Source: Halobacillus_B sp963739045 (GTDB taxonomy: Bacteria; Bacillota; Bacilli; Bacillales; Halobacillaceae). From it: 64,000 bases of DNA. The notes below the pieces were generated by a model. It ran no database searches. It worked only from the letters and a program-made list of their open reading frames with translations, and was not told where the DNA came from. Location: assembly GCA_963739045.1 (NCBI GenBank), contig CAVTYY010000005.1, positions 986,405-1,050,404 on the forward strand, read 5' to 3'. The stretch's first letter is position 1, and each line of letters starts with the position of its first letter. A program made the translations under genes and the position numbers. This document shows positions 17,445-26,856 of this stretch, piece after piece.

Positions 17445-18799
17445 AGTTAGAGGCAGTTGAGTTAGTCGATCTATTCACAAATTATAAAGGGGCGGCAAAT
17501 GATAGCATCGCCCTTCATCAAGTTATGACCGATACCCGAAAAGAAGCTAAACAAAGCTTGTTTGTCCCTATTGTTGGAGATGCCTTTGACGCTCATGATT
17601 TTCTGAAGCAGGCTATTCAACAAGGGGCGGTAGCTGCATTATGGCAGCAAAATCGAGCACTTCCCAAGTTTGTGCCGACGGATTTTCCTGTATTCTATGT
17701 GAAAGATACGACCGCAGCTTTGCAGCAGCTGGCGGAGTATTATTTAAGAAAAATCAAGCCCCTTGTCATTGGAGTGACTGGATCGAACGGAAAAACGACT
17801 ACAAAGGACATGGCTGCTTCAGTACTGTCTACCACATACAAAACTCATAAGACTGCAGGCAATTTCAATAATCACATAGGCTTACCGCTTACTGTACTCT
17901 CGATGCCAGAAGGGACAGAAGCCCTGGTACTGGAAATGGGGATGAATAATGCAGGAGAAATCTCGCTGCTGTCTCGTTTATCTAAGCCTGATTATGCAAT
18001 TATTACGAACATTGGTGAATCCCATCTCGAAAATCTAGGGTCGCGGGAAGCCATAGCTTCGGCTAAAGCAGAAATATTAGAGGGACTTCAACCAAATGGC
18101 AAGGTTATCATAGATGGAGACGAAGCGCTTCTGGCCCAGTTGAAAAAAGAGGGGCGTTCCATTTCCTGTGGATTTAAACAACCGTGTAACTATACAATTT
18201 CTGTAGAAACGGCAGAGGATAACCGCAGCGTGTTTTCTCTAAATGGCACAAGGTATGAATTACCTATGGCAGGAAGTCATAACGTTAAGAATGCGGCGTT
18301 TGTCATTGCCCTATGTGAGCAATTACAAATGCCAACTAAGTCCATCCAGCAGGGACTTAACCATTTAACGATGTCGGGGATGAGGTTTGAAAAGCATGAA
18401 GGGCTTAAAGGTTCGCTTATTATTAATGATGCCTATAATGCTTCTCCTACTTCCATGAAAGCTGTGATTGAAGTAGTGCAGCAGCTTCAAGCAAAGAAGC
18501 ATAAAGTATTAGTTCTCGGTGACATGTTTGAACTTGGAGAAAAATCCTTGGCTCTTCATGCCGGCGTGGGCGAAGCTATACCAGCAGGAATTCATGCTGT
18601 CTACACCCTGGGGGACCAGGCAAAAGAAATTTCTACAGCAGCAGCGGAGAAAAATCCTCGAATGGAAGTTTGTCATTTTACCGATAAAAAAGAATTAATA
18701 AGTCAATTACTAAATACAATTACCCCAGATACGGTGGTATTGTTAAAAGCTTCCCGGAAAATGAAATTAGAAGAATTACTGCTAGATCTCACAGACTGA
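17441..18799 (+). CDS. murF: UDP-MurNAc-tripeptide:D-Ala-D-Ala ligase MurF
   Basis: 452 residues from ATG 17441, overlapping murE by four bases. The ATP loop GVTGSNGKTTTK lies near residue 110. Central and C-terminal Mur domains follow, with LEMGMNNAGEISLL and NDAYNASPTSM typical of MurF. It adds the D-Ala-D-Ala dipeptide to complete the UDP-MurNAc pentapeptide, the last cytoplasmic step before the lipid carrier. Length is normal and no key residue is missing. Confidence 0.96.
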   Translation: MKLEAVELVDLFTNYKGAANDSIALHQVMTDTRKEAKQSLFVPIVGDAFDAHDFLKQAIQQGAVAALWQQNRALPKFVPTDFPVFYVKDTTAALQQLAEYYLRKIKPLVIGVTGSNGKTTTKDMAASVLSTTYKTHKTAGNFNNHIGLPLTVLSMPEGTEALVLEMGMNNAGEISLLSRLSKPDYAIITNIGESHLENLGSREAIASAKAEILEGLQPNGKVIIDGDEALLAQLKKEGRSISCGFKQPCNYTISVETAEDNRSVFSLNGTRYELPMAGSHNVKNAAFVIALCEQLQMPTKSIQQGLNHLTMSGMRFEKHEGLKGSLIINDAYNASPTSMKAVIEVVQQLQAKKHKVLVLGDMFELGEKSLALHAGVGEAIPAGIHAVYTLGDQAKEISTAAAEKNPRMEVCHFTDKKELISQLLNTITPDTVVLLKASRKMKLEELLLDLTD

Positions 18800-18841
18800 A
18801 TAAACAGGCGATGACGATCATGTAAAAGGAGGAAAACAGCA

Positions 18842-19828
18842 ATGAACGACTACATATTGTTAATAACGATGGTACTATCATTCATTCTTACTGTCGTGAT
18901 ATCGCCGATTATTATCCCGTTTTTAAGACGCTTGAAATTCGGCCAGAGTATTAGAGAAGAAGGACCTAAATCCCATCAGAAGAAATCGGGCACCCCGACA
19001 ATGGGTGGAGTCATGATCATATTGGCAGTGACAGCTGCGACTCTTCTGGCATCCTTCTGGTTTGATACCCAGAAAGCAGACATCCATTTGTTTCTGTTAT
19101 TATTTGTCCTGATCGGTTATGGATTATTAGGATTTCTGGATGATTACATCAAAGTGGCATTAAAAAGAAATCTTGGTTTAACATCTAAGCAGAAAATGCT
19201 CGGACAAATAATAATTGCTATTGTTGTTTACGTTATCCTAAAACAAACTGGATTTCCGACTTTTATCGAAGTTCCCGGAACTTCTTTTCAAATTGAATTA
19301 GGGTGGGGGTACGCCCTGCTCATCCTCTTCATGCTGGTGGGCGGTTCTAATGCGGTGAACTTAACAGATGGTTTAGATGGTCTTTTAGCAGGAACGGCTG
19401 CTATCGCCTTTGGTGCATTTGGCATATTAGCCTGGTACGGAGATCAAAATATGGAAACAGCCATTTTTGCTTTAGCCGTAGTAGGGGCACTATTGGGTTT
19501 CTTAGTATTTAATGCCCATCCGGCAAAGGTGTTTATGGGAGATACAGGCTCCTTAGGGTTAGGCGGAGCGATTGCCATTATTGCTATCTTAACGAAGCTT
19601 GAATTATTGCTTGTGATCATCGGCGGTGTGTTTGTACTGGAAACACTATCCGTTATGATTCAGGTCGCCTCCTTTAAAACAACAGGAAAGAGAATATTTC
19701 GAATGAGCCCGCTGCACCATCACTATGAATTAAAGGGCTGGTCGGAATGGCGAGTAGTTACAACATTTTGGACGCTTGGATTAATTTTCGCAGTCTTAGG
19801 TGTATATATTGAGGTGATGTTTAGTTGA
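18842..19828 (+). CDS. mraY: Phospho-N-acetylmuramoyl-pentapeptide transferase MraY
   Basis: 328 residues from ATG 18842 with an AAAGGAGG ribosome site. It is a polytopic membrane protein with about ten helices. Catalytic landmarks GFLDDYIK (aspartate pair), NLTDGLDGL and FMGDTGSLGLGG are intact, and the C-terminal HHHYE loop is present. It transfers phospho-MurNAc-pentapeptide to undecaprenyl phosphate, making lipid I. Its TGA overlaps the murD TTG start. Confidence 0.97.
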   Translation: MNDYILLITMVLSFILTVVISPIIIPFLRRLKFGQSIREEGPKSHQKKSGTPTMGGVMIILAVTAATLLASFWFDTQKADIHLFLLLFVLIGYGLLGFLDDYIKVALKRNLGLTSKQKMLGQIIIAIVVYVILKQTGFPTFIEVPGTSFQIELGWGYALLILFMLVGGSNAVNLTDGLDGLLAGTAAIAFGAFGILAWYGDQNMETAIFALAVVGALLGFLVFNAHPAKVFMGDTGSLGLGGAIAIIAILTKLELLLVIIGGVFVLETLSVMIQVASFKTTGKRIFRMSPLHHHYELKGWSEWRVVTTFWTLGLIFAVLGVYIEVMFS

Positions 19829-21168
19829 ATACTTTAATCAATTTTCCATATAACCATGTCCTAGTGCTCGGCCTTGCTAAAAGCGGTACAGCTGCTGCAG
19901 AACTTCTGCTAGACAGTGGTGTCCAATTAAGGATTAATGATTTGAAAGCGAAAATGGACGATCCTGCAGTGGCAGAACTTACTCGCAAAGGGGCAGAAGT
20001 CATTACAGGTGGACATCCAATAGAAGCTCTGGATAATATCGATTTATTGGTGAAGAATCCAGGAATCCCTTATGAAAATGTGTTAGTTGCCGAGGCAGAA
20101 ACTCGTGGAATTCCAATTATTACGGAAGTTGAACTGGCTGGCAGGCTGCATGAAGGAAACTTAATTGCTGTAACTGGGTCGAATGGGAAAACCACTACAA
20201 CAACCTTGATTTACGAAATGATTGCTGCCGCTCATCAGCCAGCTGCTATTGCTGGTAATATTGGAAAGGTTGCCTGTGAAGTTGCAAGACATACCGGAGA
20301 AGAGGAAACGATGGTTGTCGAGCTGTCCTCCTTTCAGCTGCTAGGTACGTTGACCTTTAAACCAAATATAGCGGTCTGGCTGAATTTGTTTGAAGCTCAT
20401 CTGGATTACCATCATACACTGGATAATTATCATCAGGCGAAAGCCAAAATAGCTAAATACCAAGAGGAAGAGGATTTCTTGGTGTATAATGCTGATGATG
20501 AAAAGATCAGCAAGTTTCTTCCCACCATTCAATCTAAGCTGGTCCCTTTCTCTATTCATCGTAAAGTAGATGGGGCTTGGGTGGACGAGAATTGGGTTTA
20601 TTTTAAGGACGAGCCCGTTATTAAACGAAATGAAATCGTGTTAGTGGGCGAACATAACCTGTCTAATATTTTGGCAGCAGTAGCCGCAGTCAAACTAACA
20701 GGGATTGAAAATGAGGCAGTTTCTAAAGTTCTGACTCGTTTCACGGGAGTTCCTCATCGATTGCAATTTATAGAAAAGAAACTAGATAGGTATATATATA
20801 ATGATTCAAAAGCTACGAATATCCTGGCAACTTCTTATGCATTGAAATCATTTCAACAGCCTGTAGTCCTGCTTGCAGGAGGATTGGACCGCGGCAACAG
20901 CTTTGATGATCTTCTTCCTTTTCTTTCTTCTGTAAAAGGGATGGTCGTATTTGGCGAAACCGCAGAACTCCTGTCGGAAACAGGAGAGAAGGCCGGCATA
21001 CCGCAGATTACGAAAGTGGAGACGATGGAAGAGGCAGTAAAAGAAGCATTTTCCATGTCCAGTCAGGAAGATGTTATCTTGCTTTCCCCTGCATGTGCCA
21101 GCTGGGATCAATACCGGACGTTTGAAGAAAGAGGCAACATGTTTATCGATGCCGTGCATAAGCTCTAA
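19825..21168 (+). CDS. murD: UDP-N-acetylmuramoylalanine--D-glutamate ligase MurD
   Basis: 447 residues from TTG 19825; the TTGA overlap with the mraY stop and GAGGTGATG upstream support this start. An N-terminal Rossmann-like UDP domain (LVLGLAKSGTAAAELL) is followed by the ATP loop VTGSNGKTTTTTL (about 115-127) and the C-terminal Mur domain (YNDSKATN). It adds D-glutamate to UDP-MurNAc-L-Ala. No anomalies. Confidence 0.96.
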   Translation: MNTLINFPYNHVLVLGLAKSGTAAAELLLDSGVQLRINDLKAKMDDPAVAELTRKGAEVITGGHPIEALDNIDLLVKNPGIPYENVLVAEAETRGIPIITEVELAGRLHEGNLIAVTGSNGKTTTTTLIYEMIAAAHQPAAIAGNIGKVACEVARHTGEEETMVVELSSFQLLGTLTFKPNIAVWLNLFEAHLDYHHTLDNYHQAKAKIAKYQEEEDFLVYNADDEKISKFLPTIQSKLVPFSIHRKVDGAWVDENWVYFKDEPVIKRNEIVLVGEHNLSNILAAVAAVKLTGIENEAVSKVLTRFTGVPHRLQFIEKKLDRYIYNDSKATNILATSYALKSFQQPVVLLAGGLDRGNSFDDLLPFLSSVKGMVVFGETAELLSETGEKAGIPQITKVETMEEAVKEAFSMSSQEDVILLSPACASWDQYRTFEERGNMFIDAVHKL

Positions 21169-21232
21169 TAAGGGCTTAATGCGGCAAAGCTTTACGCCCT
21201 GTTTTCCATTAGATGGGAGTGGGGCTTTTTTT

Positions 21233-22333
21233 ATGGAATCAAAACAGAAGAAGCCGGATTTATGGTTGTTTGCAGCGATTGTAGGCATTCTGGTCATTGG
21301 GATCATAATGGTTTATAGTTCATCAAATATTTGGTCAGAATACAAGTTTAACGATGGATGGTACTTTGCTAAGCGGCAAATGCTTTTCGCCGCTGCTGGG
21401 TTAGCTGCGATGATTGCATTGTCGCGAATTCCTTATTATGTGTGGTACAAGCATTCTAAATGGATATTGTATGTGTGTCTTTTTTTTCTAATTGCTGTGC
21501 TGATTCCTGGAGTAGGCATGGTCCGCGGAGGTGCAAGAAGCTGGATCGGCGTGGGGATGTTCAGTATTCAGCCATCTGAATTTATGAAACTGGGCCTTAT
21601 CCTTTACCTGGCAAGGTTCTTATCCATACGTCAAAAGAAAATGGGATCGTTTCAGGAAGGCTTTCTGCCTGGACTGGCACTCATCGCGATCCCATTTGCA
21701 TTAATTATGCTTCAACCTGATTTAGGGACAGGGGTAGTGATGGTAGCTACATGCCTTGTTATGATGTTTGCATCAGGAGCAAGGATTGGTCACTTTATGT
21801 GGATTGCAGCTGCTGGAATGGCAGGAATGATTGGTTTGATAGCTTCGGCCCCGTACCGAATCAAGAGGATTACCGCTTTTCTGCATCCATGGGAAGATCC
21901 ACTGGGCAGCGGTTTTCAAATCATTCAGTCTTTATATGCAATTGGCCCGGGTGGCTTGCTGGGAATGGGGCTGGGTCACAGTATGCAGAAGTTCTTTTAT
22001 CTTCCTGAACCACAGACGGATTTTATTTTCGCCGTCTTAGCAGAGGAACTAGGGTTCTTAGGGGGAGTAGTCGTTCTTGGTCTTTTTTTTGTGCTGCTGT
22101 GGCGCGGAATTCGGACAAGTTTGTATGCTCCTGACCTCTTTGGAACATTGTTATCTCTGGGTATCGTAGGTATGATCTCTATCCAAGTGATGATTAATGT
22201 GAGTGTAGTCACTGGCCTGATCCCCGTAACCGGTATAACGCTGCCGCTGGTCAGTTATGGTGGTTCTTCCCTGACACTCACCCTTGCATCATTAGGCTTA
22301 CTGTTAAGTGTGAGCCGATACTCCACTAAATAA
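21233..22333 (+). CDS. spoVE: SpoVE, SEDS-family spore cortex glycosyltransferase
   Basis: 366 residues from ATG 21233 (MESKQKKPDLWLF), with GGGAGTGGGG upstream. The frame is open into murD, but homology places the start here. It is a ten-helix SEDS protein. HPWEDPLGSGFQIIQSLYAI and EPQTDFIFAVLAEELGF are the classic FtsW/RodA/SpoVE motifs, including the catalytic aspartate region. The N-terminal NDGWYFAKRQMLFA matches SpoVE. It polymerises lipid II for the spore cortex with SpoVD. In B. subtilis murG and murB follow; here a terminator does. Confidence 0.9.
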   Translation: MESKQKKPDLWLFAAIVGILVIGIIMVYSSSNIWSEYKFNDGWYFAKRQMLFAAAGLAAMIALSRIPYYVWYKHSKWILYVCLFFLIAVLIPGVGMVRGGARSWIGVGMFSIQPSEFMKLGLILYLARFLSIRQKKMGSFQEGFLPGLALIAIPFALIMLQPDLGTGVVMVATCLVMMFASGARIGHFMWIAAAGMAGMIGLIASAPYRIKRITAFLHPWEDPLGSGFQIIQSLYAIGPGGLLGMGLGHSMQKFFYLPEPQTDFIFAVLAEELGFLGGVVVLGLFFVLLWRGIRTSLYAPDLFGTLLSLGIVGMISIQVMINVSVVTGLIPVTGITLPLVSYGGSSLTLTLASLGLLLSVSRYSTK

Positions 22334-22373
22334 CAAAAAGGTGAACAAGCTGCAACGGCTGATCCTGATGATG

Positions 22374-22409
22374 AAAACTGTGCAAATTATTACATTGCAC
22401 AGTTTTTTT
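22374..22409 (+). terminator. Strong terminator after spoVE
   Basis: AAAACTGTGCAA (22374-22385) and TTGCACAGTTTT (22395-22406) pair perfectly over 12 bases and are followed by T residues. It ends the mraZ-to-spoVE unit where B. subtilis continues into murG. Confidence 0.93.
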
Positions 22410-22733
22410 GTGATTATTTGTCAAACGCCCCACACCAGCCACTTAAAAATGATAAAATAAACTACATAAATTATTAACTTTCAGCATTGGTCAGAGGCGG
22501 AGAATAAATGTTTTTATCAGCTTAAGAACTATCCGCTTCTTTTTCTGAACCTTTGATGACAATTAAAACTGAATTTTGTTACAATCTGAGTCGACACTAT
22601 CAGTCTATTACTTATAAATTGTGATATAATGGGAGTTATCATTTAAAAGATGTGCACAGTATTTTCACTTACGATTTTACCTTTCTAAACAGCTAAGTGG
22701 TGGATCACAAGGGTGGCACGGTAATAAGGAGAA
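22410..22733 (+). other. Gene-free spacer before divIB (murG and murB absent)
   Basis: No coding frame of plausible composition lies here. It holds a candidate promoter ATGACA-18-TACAAT (about 22558-22587), an extended -10 TGATATAAT at 22622-22630, and, near the end, AGGGTGGCAC at 22710-22719, which resembles the T-box core but lacks its partner sequence and a terminator. Confidence 0.6.
22622..22630 (+). promoter_or_regulatory. Extended -10 promoter of divIB operon
   Basis: TGA plus a perfect TATAAT (22625-22630), about 100 bases before divIB, downstream of the spoVE terminator. There is no convincing -35. Confidence 0.55.
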
Positions 22734-23531
22734 ATGCCCGTTATGGAAGAGAGAAAAGTTGTTTCCATAGAAGATCGCATACCGAAACTAAAGCAAACAC
22801 GAAGAAAGAAAGCGAATCGGCGATTGATCTTATATTTATCAATCCTTTTTTTGTTAATTGCTACGGTTGTCTATTTACAATCTCCTTTGAGTAATGTCAA
22901 TAAGGTAGTTGTAGAGGGCGAACAACATGTGAGTGCTAAGGAAATTAAACAATTATCAACAATAACAACAAAAGACAACTATTGGAAAATTGATCCCGGC
23001 GATGTAGAAAAAGCGGTTGAAAAGCATGTTCAAATCACAAATGCTAAAGTGAAGAGACGGCTGCCTGGCACGGTAATAATTGATGTGAAAGAAGCTGAAC
23101 GCATAGGTTATATTCAGGAAGAAGACAAGTTTCAGCCTATTTTGGAAAATGGAACAAAACTGAAAGCATCAGCAACAATACCTACCGGGGATGCCCCGAT
23201 TTTATACGGATTCACTAAATCGACCTACTTAAAAGAAATGTCCCAGGAACTAAAACAATTGCCAGACAGTATTGCCAGTTTAATTTCAGAAGTTCATTGG
23301 AAGCCTGAAGAAGATAATCCTTATCGAATCATTTTGTATATGAATGATGGATATGAAGTAGTGGCTTCAATACGGAATTTCTCCTCAAAAATGCCCGCTT
23401 ATCCTTCTATAGTCGGTCAATTGACTAAGAATGACAAAGGGATCGTTCACATTGATGTAGGAACTTATTTTGAAGCCTATCCCAGCAAACAATCAAAAGA
23501 GGATAATAGTAATGATGAACAAGAGAGGTAG
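22734..23531 (+). CDS. divIB: Cell division protein DivIB (FtsQ)
   Basis: 265 residues from ATG 22734; a second ATG at 22743 is an equally possible start because AAGGAG (22726-22731) is two bases from the first and eleven from the second. A basic cytoplasmic tail (RKKANRR) precedes a membrane helix at about 33-50. An extracytoplasmic POTRA domain follows (VNKVVVEGEQHVSAKEI) and then the beta domain. DivIB forms a complex with FtsL and DivIC and regulates septal wall synthesis. It overlaps the next gene by 20 bases. Confidence 0.93.
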   Translation: MPVMEERKVVSIEDRIPKLKQTRRKKANRRLILYLSILFLLIATVVYLQSPLSNVNKVVVEGEQHVSAKEIKQLSTITTKDNYWKIDPGDVEKAVEKHVQITNAKVKRRLPGTVIIDVKEAERIGYIQEEDKFQPILENGTKLKASATIPTGDAPILYGFTKSTYLKEMSQELKQLPDSIASLISEVHWKPEEDNPYRIILYMNDGYEVVASIRNFSSKMPAYPSIVGQLTKNDKGIVHIDVGTYFEAYPSKQSKEDNSNDEQER

Positions 23532-24225
23532 ACTTTTCATTCTGTCGCTCGTTCTTCTTGGTTCAGGTTTTCTAGTCGCTTACAGTTTTCAGCAGACGAA
23601 GAAAAGTCCTGAAATGGTGCAGCTTAACGACTCCCATTGGGAAAAACAATATTTTTTCCAGAAACAACTTCTCGATACAGAGGAAAAGAACAAGCAGTTA
23701 AGGCAGGAACTTTTAAACAAAAGAAATAAAATCCAGGAGTACGAAGATAATCTGGCTGATTCGAAGCAAGTGATGGCGGACTTTGTTCAGAGGAAAAAGC
23801 AGCTTCAATTACTTGCCGGAGAGCTCCCCGTAGAGGGGCCGGGGGTAAAGGTTACTCTAAGTGATGCCATGTATATCCCTGATCAGGAAAATGTGAATCA
23901 GTATATTGTTCATGAAGGGCATGTTCAAGCTGTCATTAATGAATTATTAACGGCGGGGGCGAAAGCAATTGCTATCAATGGACAGCGATATTTTAGTGAT
24001 AGCTATATTGCCTGCACAGGTCCTGTCATAACTCTTGATGGGATTCAGCACCCTGCTCCTTTTGAAATAACGGCAATTGGCGATCCTGATGTCCTCGCCT
24101 CGAGTCTTGAATTGACTCAAGGAATTATCGATCAGTTGAAGAAAGAAAATATCGATATTGAAATGAGTAAAGAAAGCGGAATAACGATGAAAGCCAGATT
24201 AGCAGCTGAAGGGCGTACGTCATGA
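23512..24225 (+). CDS. ylxW: DUF881 family protein YlxW
   Basis: 237 residues from the ATG pair at 23512/23515, overlapping divIB. A signal-anchor helix (about 7-23) is followed by a coiled coil (KKNKQLRQELLNKRNKIQEYE) and the DUF881 domain (VEGPGVKVTLSDA, AIAINGQRYFSDS). The family regularly occurs in pairs between divIB/ftsQ and sbp in Firmicutes and Actinobacteria, implying an envelope or division-related role, but no activity is known. The next gene is a paralogue. Confidence 0.87.
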   Translation: MMNKRGRLFILSLVLLGSGFLVAYSFQQTKKSPEMVQLNDSHWEKQYFFQKQLLDTEEKNKQLRQELLNKRNKIQEYEDNLADSKQVMADFVQRKKQLQLLAGELPVEGPGVKVTLSDAMYIPDQENVNQYIVHEGHVQAVINELLTAGAKAIAINGQRYFSDSYIACTGPVITLDGIQHPAPFEITAIGDPDVLASSLELTQGIIDQLKKENIDIEMSKESGITMKARLAAEGRTS

Positions 24226-24938
24226 AGAATCGAGTAAAGTGGATGGTTTCGCTGGTGTTTTTATGTATAGGTTTTATGACCGCGATCCAGTTTAAAACTA
24301 CGGCAGAACCGAAAGCTAGAGATACAAGAGACCAATGGGAGATTCGGGAAGAATTAAGGAATGAACAGCAGACCCAGGAAGACTTATTAAAGAAAATCTC
24401 GGATGCTGACCAAATATTGGATAATTATAATGCTAACTCTTCTCAGAAGAAAGTTGATACACTGAAAGAGTCCATTCATAAGCTGGAAAAGCAAACAGGG
24501 CTCATGGAGGCCCAGGGTGCGGGTGTTTCTCTAACTATCTCACCGATTTTTCAGGAAAGTACGACGGGACAGACCTATCCTTCTATATCACCTGAGCTCC
24601 TTAGCAGACTAGTTAATGAGCTTAACCGATTTGGAGCAGAAGAAATTGCGATTGGAAAAGAACGGTTAACCAATTTGTCCCCCATAAGAAACGTAAATGG
24701 GTACACTTATGTTAATAATCGTCCCCTGCCTCCGCTGCCTGTAACCATTCAAGTACTATCTGAAAATCCAGATAAACTGCGGGATTATATTGAAGCGAGC
24801 CAGTCGAAAGATTTCTTTGCTATCGATAATCTCGACTTAAAAGCTATAACAGAAGATTCGATAGTGCTACCCAAATATGAAGATCCTTTACAATTAGATA
24901 TTTTGAAAGAGAAAGATTGGAAAGAAACAGGTGAATGA
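24222..24938 (+). CDS. ylxX: DUF881 family protein YlxX
   Basis: 238 residues from ATG 24222, overlapping ylxW by ATGA. Same plan as its neighbour: N-terminal membrane helix (about 6-22), coiled coil (QTQEDLLKKISDADQILDNY) and a DUF881 domain (MEAQGAGVSLTISPIF, EEIAIGKERLTN). The two genes look like an old tandem duplication that has diverged strongly. Function unknown. It overlaps sbp by ATGA, so four genes are translationally coupled. Confidence 0.87.
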   Translation: MKNRVKWMVSLVFLCIGFMTAIQFKTTAEPKARDTRDQWEIREELRNEQQTQEDLLKKISDADQILDNYNANSSQKKVDTLKESIHKLEKQTGLMEAQGAGVSLTISPIFQESTTGQTYPSISPELLSRLVNELNRFGAEEIAIGKERLTNLSPIRNVNGYTYVNNRPLPPLPVTIQVLSENPDKLRDYIEASQSKDFFAIDNLDLKAITEDSIVLPKYEDPLQLDILKEKDWKETGE

Positions 24939-25309
24939 GCATGTGGCTGCCGATTTTATTTTTAGTCATTGGAGTGGCACTTGGATTATTAACTGATATT
25001 CAAGTTCCTGAAGCTTACTCAAATTATTTATCAATCGCGGTATTAGCAGCATTTGATACACTTCTTGGAGGGATCCGTGCTCAGTTAGAAAAGAATTTTA
25101 ATGATCTTGTATTCATTACCGGATTCATTTTCAACGTTTTTTTGGCAGCAATTCTAGCTTTTCTAGGAGTACAGCTGGGAGTGGATTTATATCTTGCTGC
25201 AGTTTTTGCTTTTGGTTTCCGACTGTTCCAGAATTTAGGGATTATACGCAGGAAAGTTATTGATCAGAAGCTGCTTGGAAGGAAATTTGAAAAAAATAGC
25301 CGTAGTTAA
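24935..25309 (+). CDS. sbp: Small basic protein Sbp (DUF1290)
   Basis: 124 residues from ATG 24935, overlapping ylxX. Three or four hydrophobic segments fill the first 100 residues (MWLPILFLVIGVALGLL, ITGFIFNVFLAAILAFLG), with a basic C-terminus (RRKVIDQKLLGRKFEKN). Matches the Sbp/DUF1290 family found just before ftsA in Bacillaceae. Its role is unknown; proximity suggests envelope or division. The 180 bases downstream hold the ftsA leader with no clear promoter. Confidence 0.87.
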   Translation: MSMWLPILFLVIGVALGLLTDIQVPEAYSNYLSIAVLAAFDTLLGGIRAQLEKNFNDLVFITGFIFNVFLAAILAFLGVQLGVDLYLAAVFAFGFRLFQNLGIIRRKVIDQKLLGRKFEKNSRS

Positions 25310-25492
25310 AAGGATATTCGTTAAACGTTGTGGAAAACAACTATTGTATGAGTTTTTTAAATCATGGTGAGACATTTGAATCAGGTTATTTATCAATTCA
25401 TTTACGTTTTTATTTCAGTGATTGTATTTTAAACGTGAATTCGATATGCTTTGTACTACTCATATGGCTTGTTATCAGGAGGTGCGTCATTG

Positions 25493-26782
25493 GTGAATCA
25501 GAATGAAATATTAGTAAGCTTAGATATAGGTACGAGTCGTATCAAAGTAATTATTGGAGAAATTATGAATGACTCGTTAAATATAATTGGAGTGGGCTCC
25601 GCAAAATCTAATGGCATGAAAAAAGGGGCTATCGTCGACATTGATCAAACTGTGCATTCTATTCGATCAGCTGTAGAACAAGCTGAAAGAATGGTGGATA
25701 TGAAAATCGATCGCGTAGTCGTCGGGGTTAATGGAAATCACATTCAGCTTCAACCCTGCCATGGTGTCGTAGCAGTATCCAGTGAGACGAGAGAAATAGG
25801 AAATGAAGATATTTCCAGAGTGATTGATGCAGCACAGGTGGTATCCATTCCGCCGGAGCGAGAAATTATTGATGTTGTACCGAGACAATTTATCGTGGAT
25901 GGTCAGGATGAAATTACTGATCCTCGCGGCATGATTGGTGTTCGTCTTGAAATGGAAGGTATGATTATCACTTGTGCGAAGACTGTATTACATAACACAC
26001 TCAAATGCGTTGAAAGAGCGGGACTTGAAGTGTTAGATGTATGCTTGCAGCCTTTAGCAGCAGGTACCGTTTCCTTATCAGAGGATGAAACTAATTTAGG
26101 TGTTGCCCTGTTAGATGTAGGGGGAGGATCTACAACAATTTCAGTATTTGAAGAAGGGCATTTGAAAGGAACCAGTTTAATTCCTTTTGGTGGCGACAAT
26201 ATTACGAAGGATCTATCAATAGGTATGAGAACTTCTACGGACGAAGCTGAGCAAGTAAAAGTAGAACATGGACATGCTTTTTTCGATGATGCAAATGAAG
26301 AAGAAGGTTTTTCTGTTACGATTATTGGAAGTAATCGCGAACAGGCATTCAATCAATTGCAAATCTCTGATATGATTGAAGCTAGACTGGAAGAAATTTT
26401 TGTCTTAGCCGCTCAAGAAATTCAGAGGATGGGTGTAAGAGAACTGCCCGGAGGTTTTGTATTAACTGGCGGAGCCATGAACATGCCAGGAGTATTAGAA
26501 CTTTCCCAGGACATCTTTCATTCTAATGTAAGATTGGCTATCCCGGATTATATTGGAGTCAGAGAACCGCAGTTTACGAGTGGAGTCGGTATCTTGCAAT
26601 TCGCTTATCGTAATGCGAAAATACAAGGGAAAGAGATCTTTCCATCGGTTTCTGCTAATGTAGATCAGCCTGCGCCTCAAAAGCAGAAAAGAGTGCAGAA
26701 ACAACCAAAAGAAGAAAAAGAAAAATCAGAAAAGAAAAAAGAGTCAGGTTTATCTAATCTGTTAAAGTATTTCTTTGACTAA
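25493..26782 (+). CDS. ftsA: Cell division protein FtsA
   Basis: 429 residues from GTG 25493; TTG 25490 is also possible and is seven bases from AGGAGG at 25477-25482. The frame is open 40 bases further but the actin-fold N-terminus EILVSLDIGTSRIKVIIGE fixes the region. Phosphate and adenosine motifs LLDVGGGSTTISVF and GGFVLTGGAMNMPG are intact. The C-terminal amphipathic helix (GLSNLLKYFFD) follows a charged linker. FtsA tethers FtsZ filaments to the membrane. Confidence 0.96.
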   Translation: MNQNEILVSLDIGTSRIKVIIGEIMNDSLNIIGVGSAKSNGMKKGAIVDIDQTVHSIRSAVEQAERMVDMKIDRVVVGVNGNHIQLQPCHGVVAVSSETREIGNEDISRVIDAAQVVSIPPEREIIDVVPRQFIVDGQDEITDPRGMIGVRLEMEGMIITCAKTVLHNTLKCVERAGLEVLDVCLQPLAAGTVSLSEDETNLGVALLDVGGGSTTISVFEEGHLKGTSLIPFGGDNITKDLSIGMRTSTDEAEQVKVEHGHAFFDDANEEEGFSVTIIGSNREQAFNQLQISDMIEARLEEIFVLAAQEIQRMGVRELPGGFVLTGGAMNMPGVLELSQDIFHSNVRLAIPDYIGVREPQFTSGVGILQFAYRNAKIQGKEIFPSVSANVDQPAPQKQKRVQKQPKEEKEKSEKKKESGLSNLLKYFFD

Positions 26783-26856
26783 GGATAGAAGTAACAATAA
26801 TCAAAGTGCGGAGATGAGCATAAATCTTGTAATCTCGTGTTTAGGAGGAACGGAAG

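Noticed and set aside
21071..21232. Extension of spoVE into murD
   Set aside because: It overlaps coding murD in another frame; ATG 21233 has a good ribosome site and the SpoVE N-terminus.
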